Source: Owenia fusiformis
Taxonomy: Eukaryota; Annelida; Polychaeta; Sabellida; Oweniidae
Reading direction: 5' to 3'
Assembly (NCBI GenBank): GCA_903813345.2
Contig: CAIIXF020000001.1
Span: 10,951,598 to 11,015,597 of the forward strand
DNA: 64,000 nt
Each line of letters opens with the position of its first letter. Position 1 is the stretch's first letter. Below, in pieces: positions 1 through 10,293 of the stretch. Position numbers and translations under genes: made by a program. The notes below the pieces were generated by a model. The model made no database searches and was not told the origin of the DNA. It saw only the letters and a program-made list of their open reading frames with translations.

Positions 1-221
1 CAAACTTCTTATATATCTATGTTGGCACAGGTGGCATTGGGTCAGTTGAGGTTCTTTTCGTGGGTTTAATTTATGTGAAATCAATTCAGTTCACAAGTTT
101 AGATATAAAAACTTTCTTTGAGTAGTTAATATTGAAAAAAAAAATATTTCTTCACTTTGTTTCGATATCCCCATTATGGCCATTAGTCTTCCAGAGCTGT
201 ATTAAATAATCATGTACTTAC

Positions 222-357
222 TTAATGCAATATGAGTTGAAGTATATTTGGTTGTTGTCCTTGGGATTTCGTTAACAATTTTAATGAGATCATCCTTGCC
301 ATGCTGCCCTAGTTTGGAATGGATCGTTACACCACCCCCATATGTCAAAAGTGCAAT
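222..357 (-). CDS. vWA-protein exon 4 (second vWA domain continues)
   Basis: The exon has a TCAATCCAG acceptor and a GTAAGT donor. It encodes IALLTYGGGVTIHSKL and, further on, RTTTKYTSTHIALS, which fit the second strand and the MIDAS Thr loop of a vWA domain. It ends in phase 1. The rest of the domain, with its TDG motif, would lie to the left of base 1 or in bases 1-221, where I did not find it. Confidence 0.8.
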
Positions 358-2098
358 CTGGATTGAGAACAAAACAGGAAACATTTAAAAAACAAAATAG
401 CACAAACCTTAATGCTGTATCATGTAATCAAAAAGTGATTCATTACATTCACAATGCAACTAGATACTGAAATGGTAACTTTATATCAAGTACTTGTATT
501 TCTTAATACTATTTATGTCACTGTCACCACTCACTGTCACCCCCATGACAAAATATGCCACCTTTTTATGACTGATTTTCTTCATTTAGCACCATCATTT
601 GATGTCAGTAATAGTGTTGACATTTTGTCATCACAATGCCCCGTTTCTTTTGTTTTAACATTATTTTATAGACTTCATAGATGCTATACCTGAAGTCCTT
701 CAGATTTATCAATCATATTTGGTTCAACAATCTTATCTTGTGCATCTAGAAAATCATCTAGAAATTCTAGCAAATGGTCAACATTCTTTGGGAGAATACT
801 GTTGGATCTGTCCAGTATAAACACCACATCTGCTGTACAACATGGGGGAACTGCAATAAAAATAAAATTCTATGAGGAATAAAATTAGACAGTATTTAAT
901 AAATTGGGAGGAGGGTTGACAACAATGTTGTCTGGATTAAGAATAAATATTGGGCTGAATGATTTTGAAAACATTAAGAGTGTCTAAGAATTTAGAAAAT
1001 CATTTCAAGCATTTAGACACAAAGCAGGGAATATATGTTACTTTCTTACTTGTCTTATCTGTCCTGTATATTTCGAGTAATCCAATTTTTATAGTTTGGT
1101 CGTTATTTATCCCAAGGTGCAGGAATGGTACTGATGGTACATTAAACTGTGTTACTACATGATGTGGCAAGATGTTCCATTCTTCATCACCAGTTATTGC
1201 TACAGCATTATTGATGGGAAGGATCTTCACCACCTGGATGCTCATTGTGTTTTCTTTTTTCATCTTTAGTGCAGCAAGTATGGTTTTGTCTCTCGCATTT
1301 CTAATGGTAAAGCCGTCTTCCTTAGAAATACCATCTGTGAAAATTATGGTGTTATCTGGGACCCCATTATGAACTTTATTTTTGAAAAGTTCATGACATG
1401 CTTCTATTGCTTTGTATGTCACAGCAGTATGATCATCACATACACTTTCCACACTCTCTCTCCAAACGTCCTCTATATTCCCAACCTCTGTTGAACATGG
1501 CAGTATAACTGTTGCATCTTTGCTATATGTTACCAATGAAAAAGTAGGAGATTGGGTGCTGTGAAGGATTTCAAAAATGTCATCTTTAACACTTTTTAGT
1601 ATCTTACTTCGATGGTCTTCATTTTCTCGGCAAGATGTTTGAATGATGAAGCAGAAGTCTCCTAAGGTCTCTTTATCTAAAATAGATAAATAGAGGTCAT
1701 GCCATGGAAGGGATTGTATATTGGGTTTATCCAGAGGGAAACATGTATTATCTCAATTGTAAACTGAAGATACAATCCAACTGGGGATGATGTTTTATAC
1801 AATGAAATGAAAATTCACCCTCTCCAATGTAAGAAAATTTAGGAAAATATAAAGTGTAGTCCCTAATTCAAAATCACTTACGAGAAACAACTTGACATTT
1901 GTTATCCCAGTATTCAGGGCCCAAGTTCAGCTCAAAGCCTTTTCTTTGCTTTGTTGTATAATTACTGTTTTTCATGAGGAGATGCCAGAAGTTGGGGTCA
2001 CGTCTGCCATAGTGGTTTCTCAGCTCTGCGATACCCGCTGCTTCACTTGTGGGCAGGCTATACAGCATCAGTGTTGTGGCAATTAGAAGCAACATCAT
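222..2098 (-). CDS. Secreted protein with two vWA domains, 5' part of gene (3' end off the window)
   Basis: Four exons (1882-2098, 1050-1676, 690-850, 222-357) join in frame on the minus strand and encode the first 380 residues. Residues 1 to about 20 form a signal peptide (start MMLLLIATTLML), so the product should be secreted or extracellular. A first vWA domain follows in exon 2 and a second begins in exon 3 with the strand VVFILDRSNS, whose DRSNS fits the metal-binding DxSxS (MIDAS) motif. vWA domains mediate protein-protein adhesion in extracellular matrix and integrin-like proteins. Every junction keeps phase (C+AT, A+TT, CAG+ATT) and has GT-AG borders. The last exon seen ends in phase 1, so the gene continues beyond base 1. 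The specific family (collagen VI-like, matrilin-like or a matrix protein) cannot be fixed from this part. Confidence 0.85.
690..850 (-). CDS. vWA-protein exon 3 (start of second vWA domain)
   Basis: The exon has a TTATTGCAG acceptor and a CAG/GTATAG donor. It encodes PPCCTADVVFILDRSNSI and a following amphipathic helix. DRSNS is an intact DxSxS metal-binding motif. The paired cysteines just before the domain are a common boundary feature of extracellular vWA modules. It ends in phase 0. Confidence 0.85.
1050..1676 (-). CDS. vWA-protein exon 2 (first vWA domain)
   Basis: A TTTTAG acceptor precedes 1676 and a GTAAGAAAG donor follows 1050. The 209-codon exon holds a whole vWA-like domain: first strand GDFCFIIQTSC, second strand LVTYSKDATVI, a HTAVTYKAI segment in the position of the MIDAS Thr, and TIIFTDGISKED with the MIDAS TDG. 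The DxSxS motif of the first strand is missing, because QTSC stands where DxSxS is expected, so metal binding by this copy is doubtful. Confidence 0.85.
1882..2098 (-). CDS. vWA-protein exon 1 (signal peptide)
   Basis: This exon runs from the ATG at 2098 to a GTAAGT donor just below 1882. It encodes a hydrophobic leader, a likely signal cleavage after SEA or AG around residues 20-22, and a short polar segment with an N-glycosylation site (NYT) and one cysteine. It ends in phase 1 (TCT C). A second Met directly follows the first; either could be the start. Confidence 0.8.
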
Positions 2099-2250
2099 TG
2101 TGAAAAGCTGCTGTGAATAATTTTATACATTATAACCTACATTTACTATGAACATAATTTCTTCATGTTTGATGGATTCACGACAATGGAATTCAATGGT
2201 AAAAGTCTCTTATATTGATGTGAGTAGATACCCTTATACAAATTTACTGG

Positions 2251-2462
2251 CTGTCACAGCCCGCTGTCACAGCGCTCTCACAGCCCGCTGTCACAGCGCT
2301 CTCACAGCCCGCTCTCACAGCGCTCTCACAGCCCGCTGTCACAGCGCTCTCACAGCCCGCTGTCACAGCGCTGCGACAGCGCTGCGACAGCGCTCTCACA
2401 GCGCTGTGACAGCCCATCGGAATGTACCATGCAAATGAGGCTGCGACAGCGCTCTCACAGCA
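2251..2462. repeat. GC-rich minisatellite, ~24-bp period
   Basis: TCACAGC recurs at alternating 13- and 11-bp steps, giving a unit near 24 bp (CTGTCACAGC, CCG or GCT, CTCTCACAGC). The array contains many AGCGCT and GCTGTGACAGC palindromes and is strikingly GC-rich against its surroundings. It lies about 150 bp upstream of the vWA-protein start codon. The open frames of repeated amino acids on both strands here are artefacts of the repeat. Confidence 0.9.
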
Positions 2463-3088
2463 TTTCCATATATGGCATTGATTATGCATCCTTCCTACAC
2501 ATAAATTTTAGTTACCTATAGCAACAAGACAAGAAGATAAGGGATATCAGAAAACATTTAGCTACCAAGACCCTGCATTTCCATCTAACTGATGACAATA
2601 TATTTGCACCCTAGATCAAGTTTGCATTTAATTAGAAACTTTCTTTATGGATTCAAGCCAGCTTATATATCTATGCACTCCTTATTTGGTTTTTGCCTTG
2701 AATTCCATTGTTCAGTTTGAAAAATGTGTAATAGCTGTTATTGTACATGTACATGCAAATTTCCCCAATTGTATCAATTTTATCCTTTATGGTGCACTAT
2801 AATGTCTATATGTGCTAATACATTGATATTTCAGACCTTTAGTTTAACCATGCAGTATGTACTAACTTGCACAAAATTCATTTCATTTGATCCTTTTTCT
2901 TAGATCACTAGAACATTCCAAAGGTATCTATAAATAATCAGTAGTACAATACCTTACATATGCTTTGTAAATTAGTAATGATATGATGGCCATTTCAGCA
3001 TAACTCCTTTGTTCTTTCCTCATACAAAATTCCTGCTCTAACTGATTTTTAGTTTGAATTTTTTAACCCACAATGCATTGGTACTTCC

Positions 3089-3355
3089 TGCTGTGAGAGG
3101 GCTGTGAGAGTGCTGTGAGAGCGCTGCCACAAACTGTGGCTAAGAAAGCATGTTGCTGTAATTGATCCAGCCACTTAATTACTGTCACATCCCTCTCGCA
3201 GCGATGGATGGAAATAGAATGCTGTGACAGCGCTCTCACAGCGTTCTCGCAGCGTATGGATGTGAGAGGATTGTTGCTGAAATTGATCCAGCCATCATTT
3301 TAAGCCTATATGCTGTCACAGCGCTGCGACAGCGCTGTCACAGCGCTGTCGCAGC
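3089..3355. repeat. Second cluster of CACAGCGC-type repeats
   Basis: Three short blocks (about 3089-3127, 3221-3254, 3311-3355) use the same words as the array at 2251: GCTGTGAGAG, GCTGTGACAGCGCTCTCACAGC and TGTCGCAGC. The sequence between blocks is ordinary and shares ATTGATCCAGCCA on two occasions (about 3160 and 3284), so part of the spacer is duplicated too. Confidence 0.8.
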
Positions 3356-3492
3356 AATTATTTTCCGTAAGGGTAGTGATGTCAGTGAGTTGTAGTGATG
3401 TCACAATTAGGCCACACTGCTATAACTTTTTGATTTTGAGAGATTATCTTCTGTATTTCTTACTTTATTGAGTTATTTTTCACTAAATCGTT

Positions 3493-3694
3493 CGATTTGA
3501 CTAGATCAACATTCATGCTAAGCACATACCAAGTCTAAGATCTTACTGACATGATTTAGATAGCGGTTAAGCGCCCCTGATTTTGAAAAAAACGGAGGGC
3601 GCTTATAAGGATCGATGTTTAGTATGAATTTCACCCAAACTTCGCACATTCATATATACATGTATATAGATAGACTCATGATCTAGTCAAATCG
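3493..3694. mobile_element. Short foldback element, 202 bp
   Basis: The ends are a perfect 16-bp inverted repeat, CGATTTGACTAGATCA at 3493-3508 and its complement at 3679-3694. A second inverted pair, AGCGCCC and GGGCGCT near 3570 and 3600, lies inside. No open frame. This is the form of a non-autonomous MITE or foldback element. Confidence 0.7.
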
Positions 3695-4439
3695 GCATAC
3701 CTGGTAAATATTCGACCCATGGTTTCGCAAAAGGTCAATTGACACAGTAGTTCACAGAATAAAATGTGATTATGTTACACAATATCATTGTCAAACATTG
3801 TCTAAAGTAATATAGTAAGTCAAACAAATAATCAGTCACTTGAAACAATTAATGTAGAATCGATATTACAAACTGAACAAAATGTATAAATATATTAAAA
3901 TGCAAATAATATAAGATGAGCTCACCTATCATGTCGTGTTGACAATAACATAAATGAGGAAAGCACCTGTTTCTATATTTGCGGAAGTGATGGAATAAAT
4001 TATGTATTAATATGAATGTATGTAACAGCATCACCAAGATATAAAGAGACCCCACCAACCAATAATGGTCTATGTATTATGTCCTTCTGTTATGTTCAGT
4101 CTTTTATCATGATCCATAGAAATCAAAAATACAAATTTCCAATAACCTTTATGGATATACTTGGTACATTGAATATTTAAAAAGGAACATTAAATGTAGT
4201 CAATTGCTTTGATGATTGTTGATAGTGATGTTGAGAGTGAAATGGGAGCCAGGATTCATATAGATGGCAGTTCACTAATTTTCTCCAATGGGTTGTTCTT
4301 CACAATCGCCCCATTGGTTTATGTGTAAATATTGCTGTCATATAACTTCAAATACATAAATCAACTTGATATCACATTATCTCTTAATACATGTAATTTA
4401 CTAAAATGTTTTGAATATGAGACTTTGTATATTTTCTTT

Positions 4440-5170
4440 GAAAGGAATGGTATCGATATGGAGAACTTTTTGAACACACGTTTCTCTTAAACCAGTCATA
4501 AAGAAAATCTAAAAAATGTTACACATCATCAATTTAATGGTCATCTTTTGAATGGTAACAATATGATTTGAATATACTTTCATCTATATTATTTTAGAAA
4601 ACACATCAAACACTTGTTTTGTTCTTGGTATCATGTTCCAAGAGTGAAATGAAACATCTTTCCGAACCTCATTGGAACAAAACGACATAAACACAACATG
4701 TTTAGGTCTCTCAATATTGTAATTGTACAAAGGAAATTTTGGTTGATTTTAAAAAAGTACCTTTTTAATGAAAAAAAGGTTTATCTTGATATTATCTATT
4801 TTGGGGGGATTTTGTTTTAATTTTTTGAATACTTTTTTAAAATCAACCCAAAATTCCTTTGTATAACTACTATAATATTGAGAGGTCTAAAAACATGTTG
4901 TATAACTTATTTTGTTCCAACAAGGTTTGGAAAGACATTTTATTTCATTCTCAAGAATTGGTAGAAAGGAGCAAAAACATTTGCACTAAAAAAACAAAAA
5001 ATGTTAACAAAAACAGTTATATAAAATATTTCTAAATAATTTTGCATTAAATTGTTGTCAATCAGTCAACATTACATAAAATACCGTGTTTTTTACAGAA
5101 TGTTTTCAATGATTGGTTTAAGAGAAAAACATTGTTGAATTCAGTTCTCCATATCGATACCACTCCTTTG
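4440..5170. mobile_element. Long foldback element, ~730 bp
   Basis: The left arm begins GGTATCGATATGGAGAAC and the right arm ends with its complement. The inverted match continues inward through the TCTCTTAAACCA, GTCTCTCAATATT and GATTTTAAAAAAGTA segments of the left arm, so nearly the whole element is two imperfect arms of roughly 330 bp around a T-rich centre near 4800. There is no coding capacity. Confidence 0.85.
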
Positions 5171-5833
5171 ATTAAGGAGATTTTGTAGCAATTTTTACAA
5201 GTTAGAGTATACTACTGAATGTTTATTGACAGTCCTTATGGCAACTGGGTGTCATTTCTGAAGCATGTCTGAAAACTTCAAGCACAAACATGTGTTTTGC
5301 AGTACATGTAGTTTGGAAATAATATTTCCTGTCAGTTTGTTAAGAGATGAGCCTTTAAGATTTAAACATTTACAAGCCTTTAAAATGATTATGTAGGATT
5401 CTCTGTGGGAAGAGAATAATGTTAACATTTGAATTTAACAAAACCTCAAACCAAACACTGAAAACCATACCAATGAACAATAGACTATGGCTATTTGAAG
5501 TAAATTATATGGTTAGTAGGATGTATTTTTCTGCTCTATGAAGTTTTATGTCAACATTATTCAGTAGACCTACATAGAAGGCCCTCACAATATAATAGGC
5601 CTGCTAATGATTTTCTCAATATTGTTAATTTTGTGTATTCATTATTAGGAGACCCTCAGAAGAGGTCTCCTACTAGAAGAGGTATCCTATTATTTTGTCA
5701 ATTTTATTTATTTATTATTAGAAGGCCTTCAGATGAGGTATTTTATTAATTTTGTGGATATTATTTATAATTTTATTCATTAAGTCTTTTGCATATTTTT
5801 TTTCTCCTACTTCCAGCTAGGTTTCAATTATTA

Positions 5834-6459
5834 TGTCACCACCAATAAGTGGTGACATATTGTTATGGTCTCTGTTTTTGTGACGGTGGTTGATGGTATG
5901 CGGTCAGCGGATGGTGGTTGGCGATCAGCAGTTGGTGTCTGTAACAAATTCTTAAAACTTCCAATAACTTTAACAAATACTGTTTAGACTGACTTCAGCT
6001 TTTTTCAAAATCATCTACAAGTTTTCAGGAGAATATTTAAGATTTGACCTTGAGTGACCCTTTCCAGGTCAATAAAGGTCAAAGGTATTTTTTCAACTTG
6101 CTTCAAATTGACAACATTTTTTTCAAAATTATCTACACTTTATCAGAAGTTCAAATCTGACTTCAGATTTGACCTTCATTGACCTTCTCAAGGTCAAAAA
6201 AGATCTAAAAGGTCTTTTTCAACTTGCTTCAAATTGACCAATTTTTTCAAAATTATCTACAATTTCTCAGAAGTTCAAATCTGACTTTAGATTTGACATT
6301 TCACCTTCAATGACATTTTCAGTGTCAAAAAAGGTATTCGTTCACCTTGCTTCAAATTGACCAATTTCTTTTCAGTGTCATCTACAAGTTCTTAGAAATT
6401 CTAATCTGACTTAGGATTGAATTCATAATATTGTGAGCAACTAGTTGGTGACATTTTTT
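5834..6459 (+). mobile_element. Hairpin-headed non-autonomous element, copy A
   Basis: It starts with a 9-bp stem hairpin (TGTCACCAC, six-base loop, GTGGTGACA) and ends GGTGACATTTTTT. The body carries about four imperfect ~110-bp copies built from CAACTTGCTTCAAATTGACC, TCAGAAGTTCAAATCTGAC and TTGACCTTCAATGACC. Related copies lie at 14171-14724 and at the right edge of the window. No open frame of note. Confidence 0.8.
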
Positions 6460-9400
6460 CATGTTAATGCTGGGCTGGCATCGAAATTATTTTTTATCCA
6501 GGTCAAGGTCTAAAGCGAAAAAGTTCTCAATTTATTTCAAAATGGCCACCACTTGGATCTACATTGACAGCTATTATGTCAAGTGCTCCGAGCTCATGGC
6601 TGGAATTTTTCACAACCATTCTGTCAAAATCTTTGCAAAAGGGCAACTATTTTTTTTGAAAAGTGGTAAAATATTCCAAGCATAAAACGGATACCCATGA
6701 TACTATTCATTTATTACAAGCGCATAAGTTTCCACCTTGTGTACACACCTGTTCAAACCTAGATGTTATGAAATTAGCAGGATGACATTAATGAAATGTC
6801 ATTTCGAAGTAATCTTGATTTTAACACGAGTGCAGTATATTCGAGTACAATATTATTATATATATACTAATGTAGCATCTATTGGAAATAATGTCAAATG
6901 GTGAAGCCAATTTAACCAATTGTTCCCTAAAATTATGGCTGGCATTTGAAGCCAAATTATGAATGTAATGTCATTGTCAGAAATTGACCATCATTCATAG
7001 TGCACAAACACATGAATATAGAAGGTCGTAAATGAAGGCAGAACATTCTCAACATCTACACATCTGTACAGAAGCATATTCAAGAGGAGTTCTGTGATCG
7101 CAGTGTAAATGGAATGGAGAAACTAAAGGTAAAGGCATGTAGCTACAGTTCCAATTATTTCTATGTATATGTGCAATACTTTTGTTTGACATTTTATTTA
7201 TAATACAAAATACATTGAATAGGTAGCGCAGTCTAAAGTAAAATAAAATAAATAAAAAATAATACCTCTCAATTAGACAGGTTTTACTCGGTTATTCTCA
7301 TTTTCTTTAGTATAATGTTAAAATATACATGACATACCATCAAGGTTGCAATGATGGATCACAAAGGGCTATAATTGATAAAGACAAAGGTATACAAAAT
7401 TATTTACTTATGTATGTAATAATAACTTATTATTTTCTTACAGTCTTATAACAATGACTTTGCAAGAACAGAAAATGAACATACATGCTGCTACAAACCT
7501 AAGTATAATATTAGATTTTACTTCATAATTCAACCACCCACTTGATTGGTCTTTGTGTCTCTCCTCCAGTCTGTCGTTTATCTAATTCAATGATATAATT
7601 GAAAAAATTGAAATAGTCCTTCTTTTCAATTGTCTTTTTACTCTAATCTCATTAGTTTGTGAATTTAGATGCAACCTGTCAACATGTCAACATTTTTAAA
7701 GTGAAATCATTTCAATTTAGGTGAAGGATAGGCTACCATAAGTGAGAGATGATTGGACAGGACAGGAGACTGAAAAGCAGGTGAGTGCAGTTGCTCATGT
7801 GAGCTAATTTTATTGGTATCTTCTCAGTGACTTTTATACAAAAAGTGTCTCTTTTACTCAAATAAATTATAAACTTTATATCACATATTTTGATTCAGGA
7901 ATTGATTTATGTAGGATTCATTACATTCAACAGGTTGATGTGTTAAGTCTATAAAAGGCTGCTGGTGCAAACTTCTATCAACAACAGACTGAAAAGGGTA
8001 ATACATTCTTAATTTATTAGATATATTATTTAATATTGATATTGTAGTAGAGTAATAATAAGAAACATTTAATTGTGATCGTATAAATGTCTAATGTTTG
8101 CTTCTTATGAATAATGTCAGGGATTACAAAGACTAATCCAGTGTTCACTGTGAAAAAATTGCTGGACAGACTATGTGTGATTGCAAATTATGTTACTCAT
8201 AATTAATTATTTATTTATTTATCTACTTATTAATAGTATGTTCATTTTTTCAGTTTTCAACAAATAAAAAATAACAATCCATTATTCAATTGTTGCATAT
8301 AAAATTTATTTATTATTTTATACCATACATTTTCATAGTGTGACAATCTTATGACAGTATTGAATTGAAGCATTATGTGCGTTCAGTACATAGTCAGATG
8401 ACGTTTCCGATACCAGGTGTTTGGAGCCAATTTGACTATACATTGATGATATATAGGTTTTCACTAATGATGTTATGGTGTATACATAATATTATATATG
8501 TGCAATTGATTACATTGAGTCAGTGTAATAGTAATGATGATTGTAACATAGTCACAGCTGCAGAGAAATGGAACTTAATTCCATTAATGTGGTTCAGATG
8601 TACATTGGAATAAAAGCTTTCACATTGCACCTTGTTTTGGTAATTTATGATAACACTGAACGATAATTTATGAACTTTCAAAGGCATTTAACACTTATTT
8701 GTTACATTATGTAATATTGTTTTCTAATAGATATCTTCATTGTAACCTTGATGATTCCATAGCACTATATAAGACAAAATAAGAGAAAACAGATAAAACA
8801 GAACCTTGACCTATTCATTTCATATACATCAGTAACAAATCATATGATCACATCTCATAGTGCTGTTGAGTCTTTTTAATAGGCCATATGTACATCTCTA
8901 ATTATTGATGTACATCTCTTAATTATGATGTAACATTTGAAGTCTCAGTTTGTTAATATTAGCCACTGTGCCATATAGAAATACAAGATAAGGGTTATCA
9001 GTTACTATCAACAAAATATATATTCTCTTAAGAATACATAGCTCTAGGAGTTATGGCTTTTGGTTTAAACTCAGCTATTTAATTTTGACAAAAGTCAGAT
9101 TATTTTGTAATGATTTGTGATTCATAATTGTTAATATAATTTGTATTGCCTCATTACAGTGGTATTCCAAACCAGAAGACTACATAGGAATGTGGTTATA
9201 CTATTTAGAGTGAATACATCATGCACACTTTGATGTTTTGAAATTTTCAGAAACGTTACATGACAGGGATGATATGATCCAAGTTTGGCATAATCTTTGA
9301 CAAATTGCTTTCTTTCTCTGATTCATCCTTTACACTATATGCATATAAGGCCAAATCAGATATGGCACACTTTTATCTGGCATTAGTGTCATAGATATTG

Positions 9401-9484
9401 TACAATGTGGAAGATCATTTTAAGTGTATACATTGAGGCGTGCTCTTGGATAATTAGAACTGCAGACAACAGTATGTGTTTGAT

Positions 9485-9490
9485 TTTATT
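9485..9490 (-). promoter_or_regulatory. Possible polyadenylation signal of the channel gene
   Basis: The first AATAAA I see on the minus strand beyond the channel stop codon is here, which would give a 3' UTR of about 600 bases. A non-canonical signal closer to the stop is equally possible. Confidence 0.25.
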
Positions 9491-10020
9491 CCAGGTTATT
9501 CTTTTCATGGTTTGCATCTGTTGCTCCAATTGTCCATGGAGTTGCACATAATGCATAGCTTAATTCTGACCAGATATTGGATCTTCATTTCAATAACGCT
9601 CAAACCTACACACTGTTTATGTACATTATAAATAATATTTCTACCATCTAATATGCACATGATTGTATTTACATTATGTGGATTAGCCTTTACATGTACT
9701 GTACTTATATACACTCACATCAAATTATATGCACATCTTTGATGACACTTGCATACATATTGCCTTACTCACTTGTAGACAGTTGTCTTATATTTACATG
9801 GGACAAATATGATTAAATCCACGCAGAATACTTGTATTCATATAAGAACTAGACACTATGTACACTCTATATTATAAGGGACTAGGTAAATATTGCGATG
9901 TTGTCCTGAAACATGAGTAATTACATCCCCAATTTACCCTACCCCTAAAAAGGAAATTTAATTCTTTTTTGATTTTTCAAATCTAAAGATTCTTCTGTTT
10001 GAAGATCAGTGTACTGATAG

Positions 10021-10048
10021 CCATCCCCCAATTTTAATTGGGGGATGG
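10021..10048. repeat. Perfect 13-bp-arm palindrome in the channel 3' UTR
   Basis: CCATCCCCCAATT is followed after two bases by its exact complement. It lies about 50 bases downstream of the channel stop codon, so it should be transcribed as a stable, GC-capped hairpin in the 3' UTR. Confidence 0.8.
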
Positions 10049-10095
10049 AGTTTGATAATCATGTACATCGATATATTTACCTTCTCCCCAAGTAC

Positions 10096-10293
10096 TTATA
10101 TATCAGGTGGTCTATTATCACCCATGATTAATGCATAAATTATCCAATAGACTACATTAAATATGAGAAAAGATATAGGGAAAACACGGCGTGATATTTT
10201 GTCTATTGTCCTAGCCTTGTGTTTTCCCTCTAAATCAGGCATTATAGCTGTATTGTTTCTTATACTTGAGTCATGTGGCATCGTTTCAATAAC
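10096..10293 (-). CDS. Channel last coding exon: M3-M4 loop end, M4, stop
   Basis: A TTATTTCAG acceptor precedes 10293 and the reading frame ends with TAA at 10098-10096. It encodes the end of the cytoplasmic loop, then [13 protein letters not shown] and the M4 helix ([18 protein letters not shown]), with a short extracellular tail ending NRPPDI. It joins the previous exon in phase 0. Confidence 0.92.
   Translation of the reverse strand, partial: VIETMPHDSSIRNNTAIMPDLEGKHKARTIDKISRRVFPISFLIFNVVYWIIYALIMGDNRPPDI

Larger units (their letters stand above)
2099..10095. other. Intergenic region between two minus-strand genes
   Basis: About 8 kb of AT-rich DNA between the vWA-protein start and the channel stop. 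It holds two clusters of CACAGCGC-type repeats, two foldback elements and one hairpin-headed element, all listed separately. Open frames here are short and lack splice context or recognisable domains. Stretches 6460-9480 show nothing I can name. Confidence 0.6.

Noticed and set aside
2148-2489. Repetitive-peptide open frames on both strands (ALTARCHS and AVTAGCES types)
   Set aside because: They are translations of the 24-bp minisatellite, with no splice or domain context.
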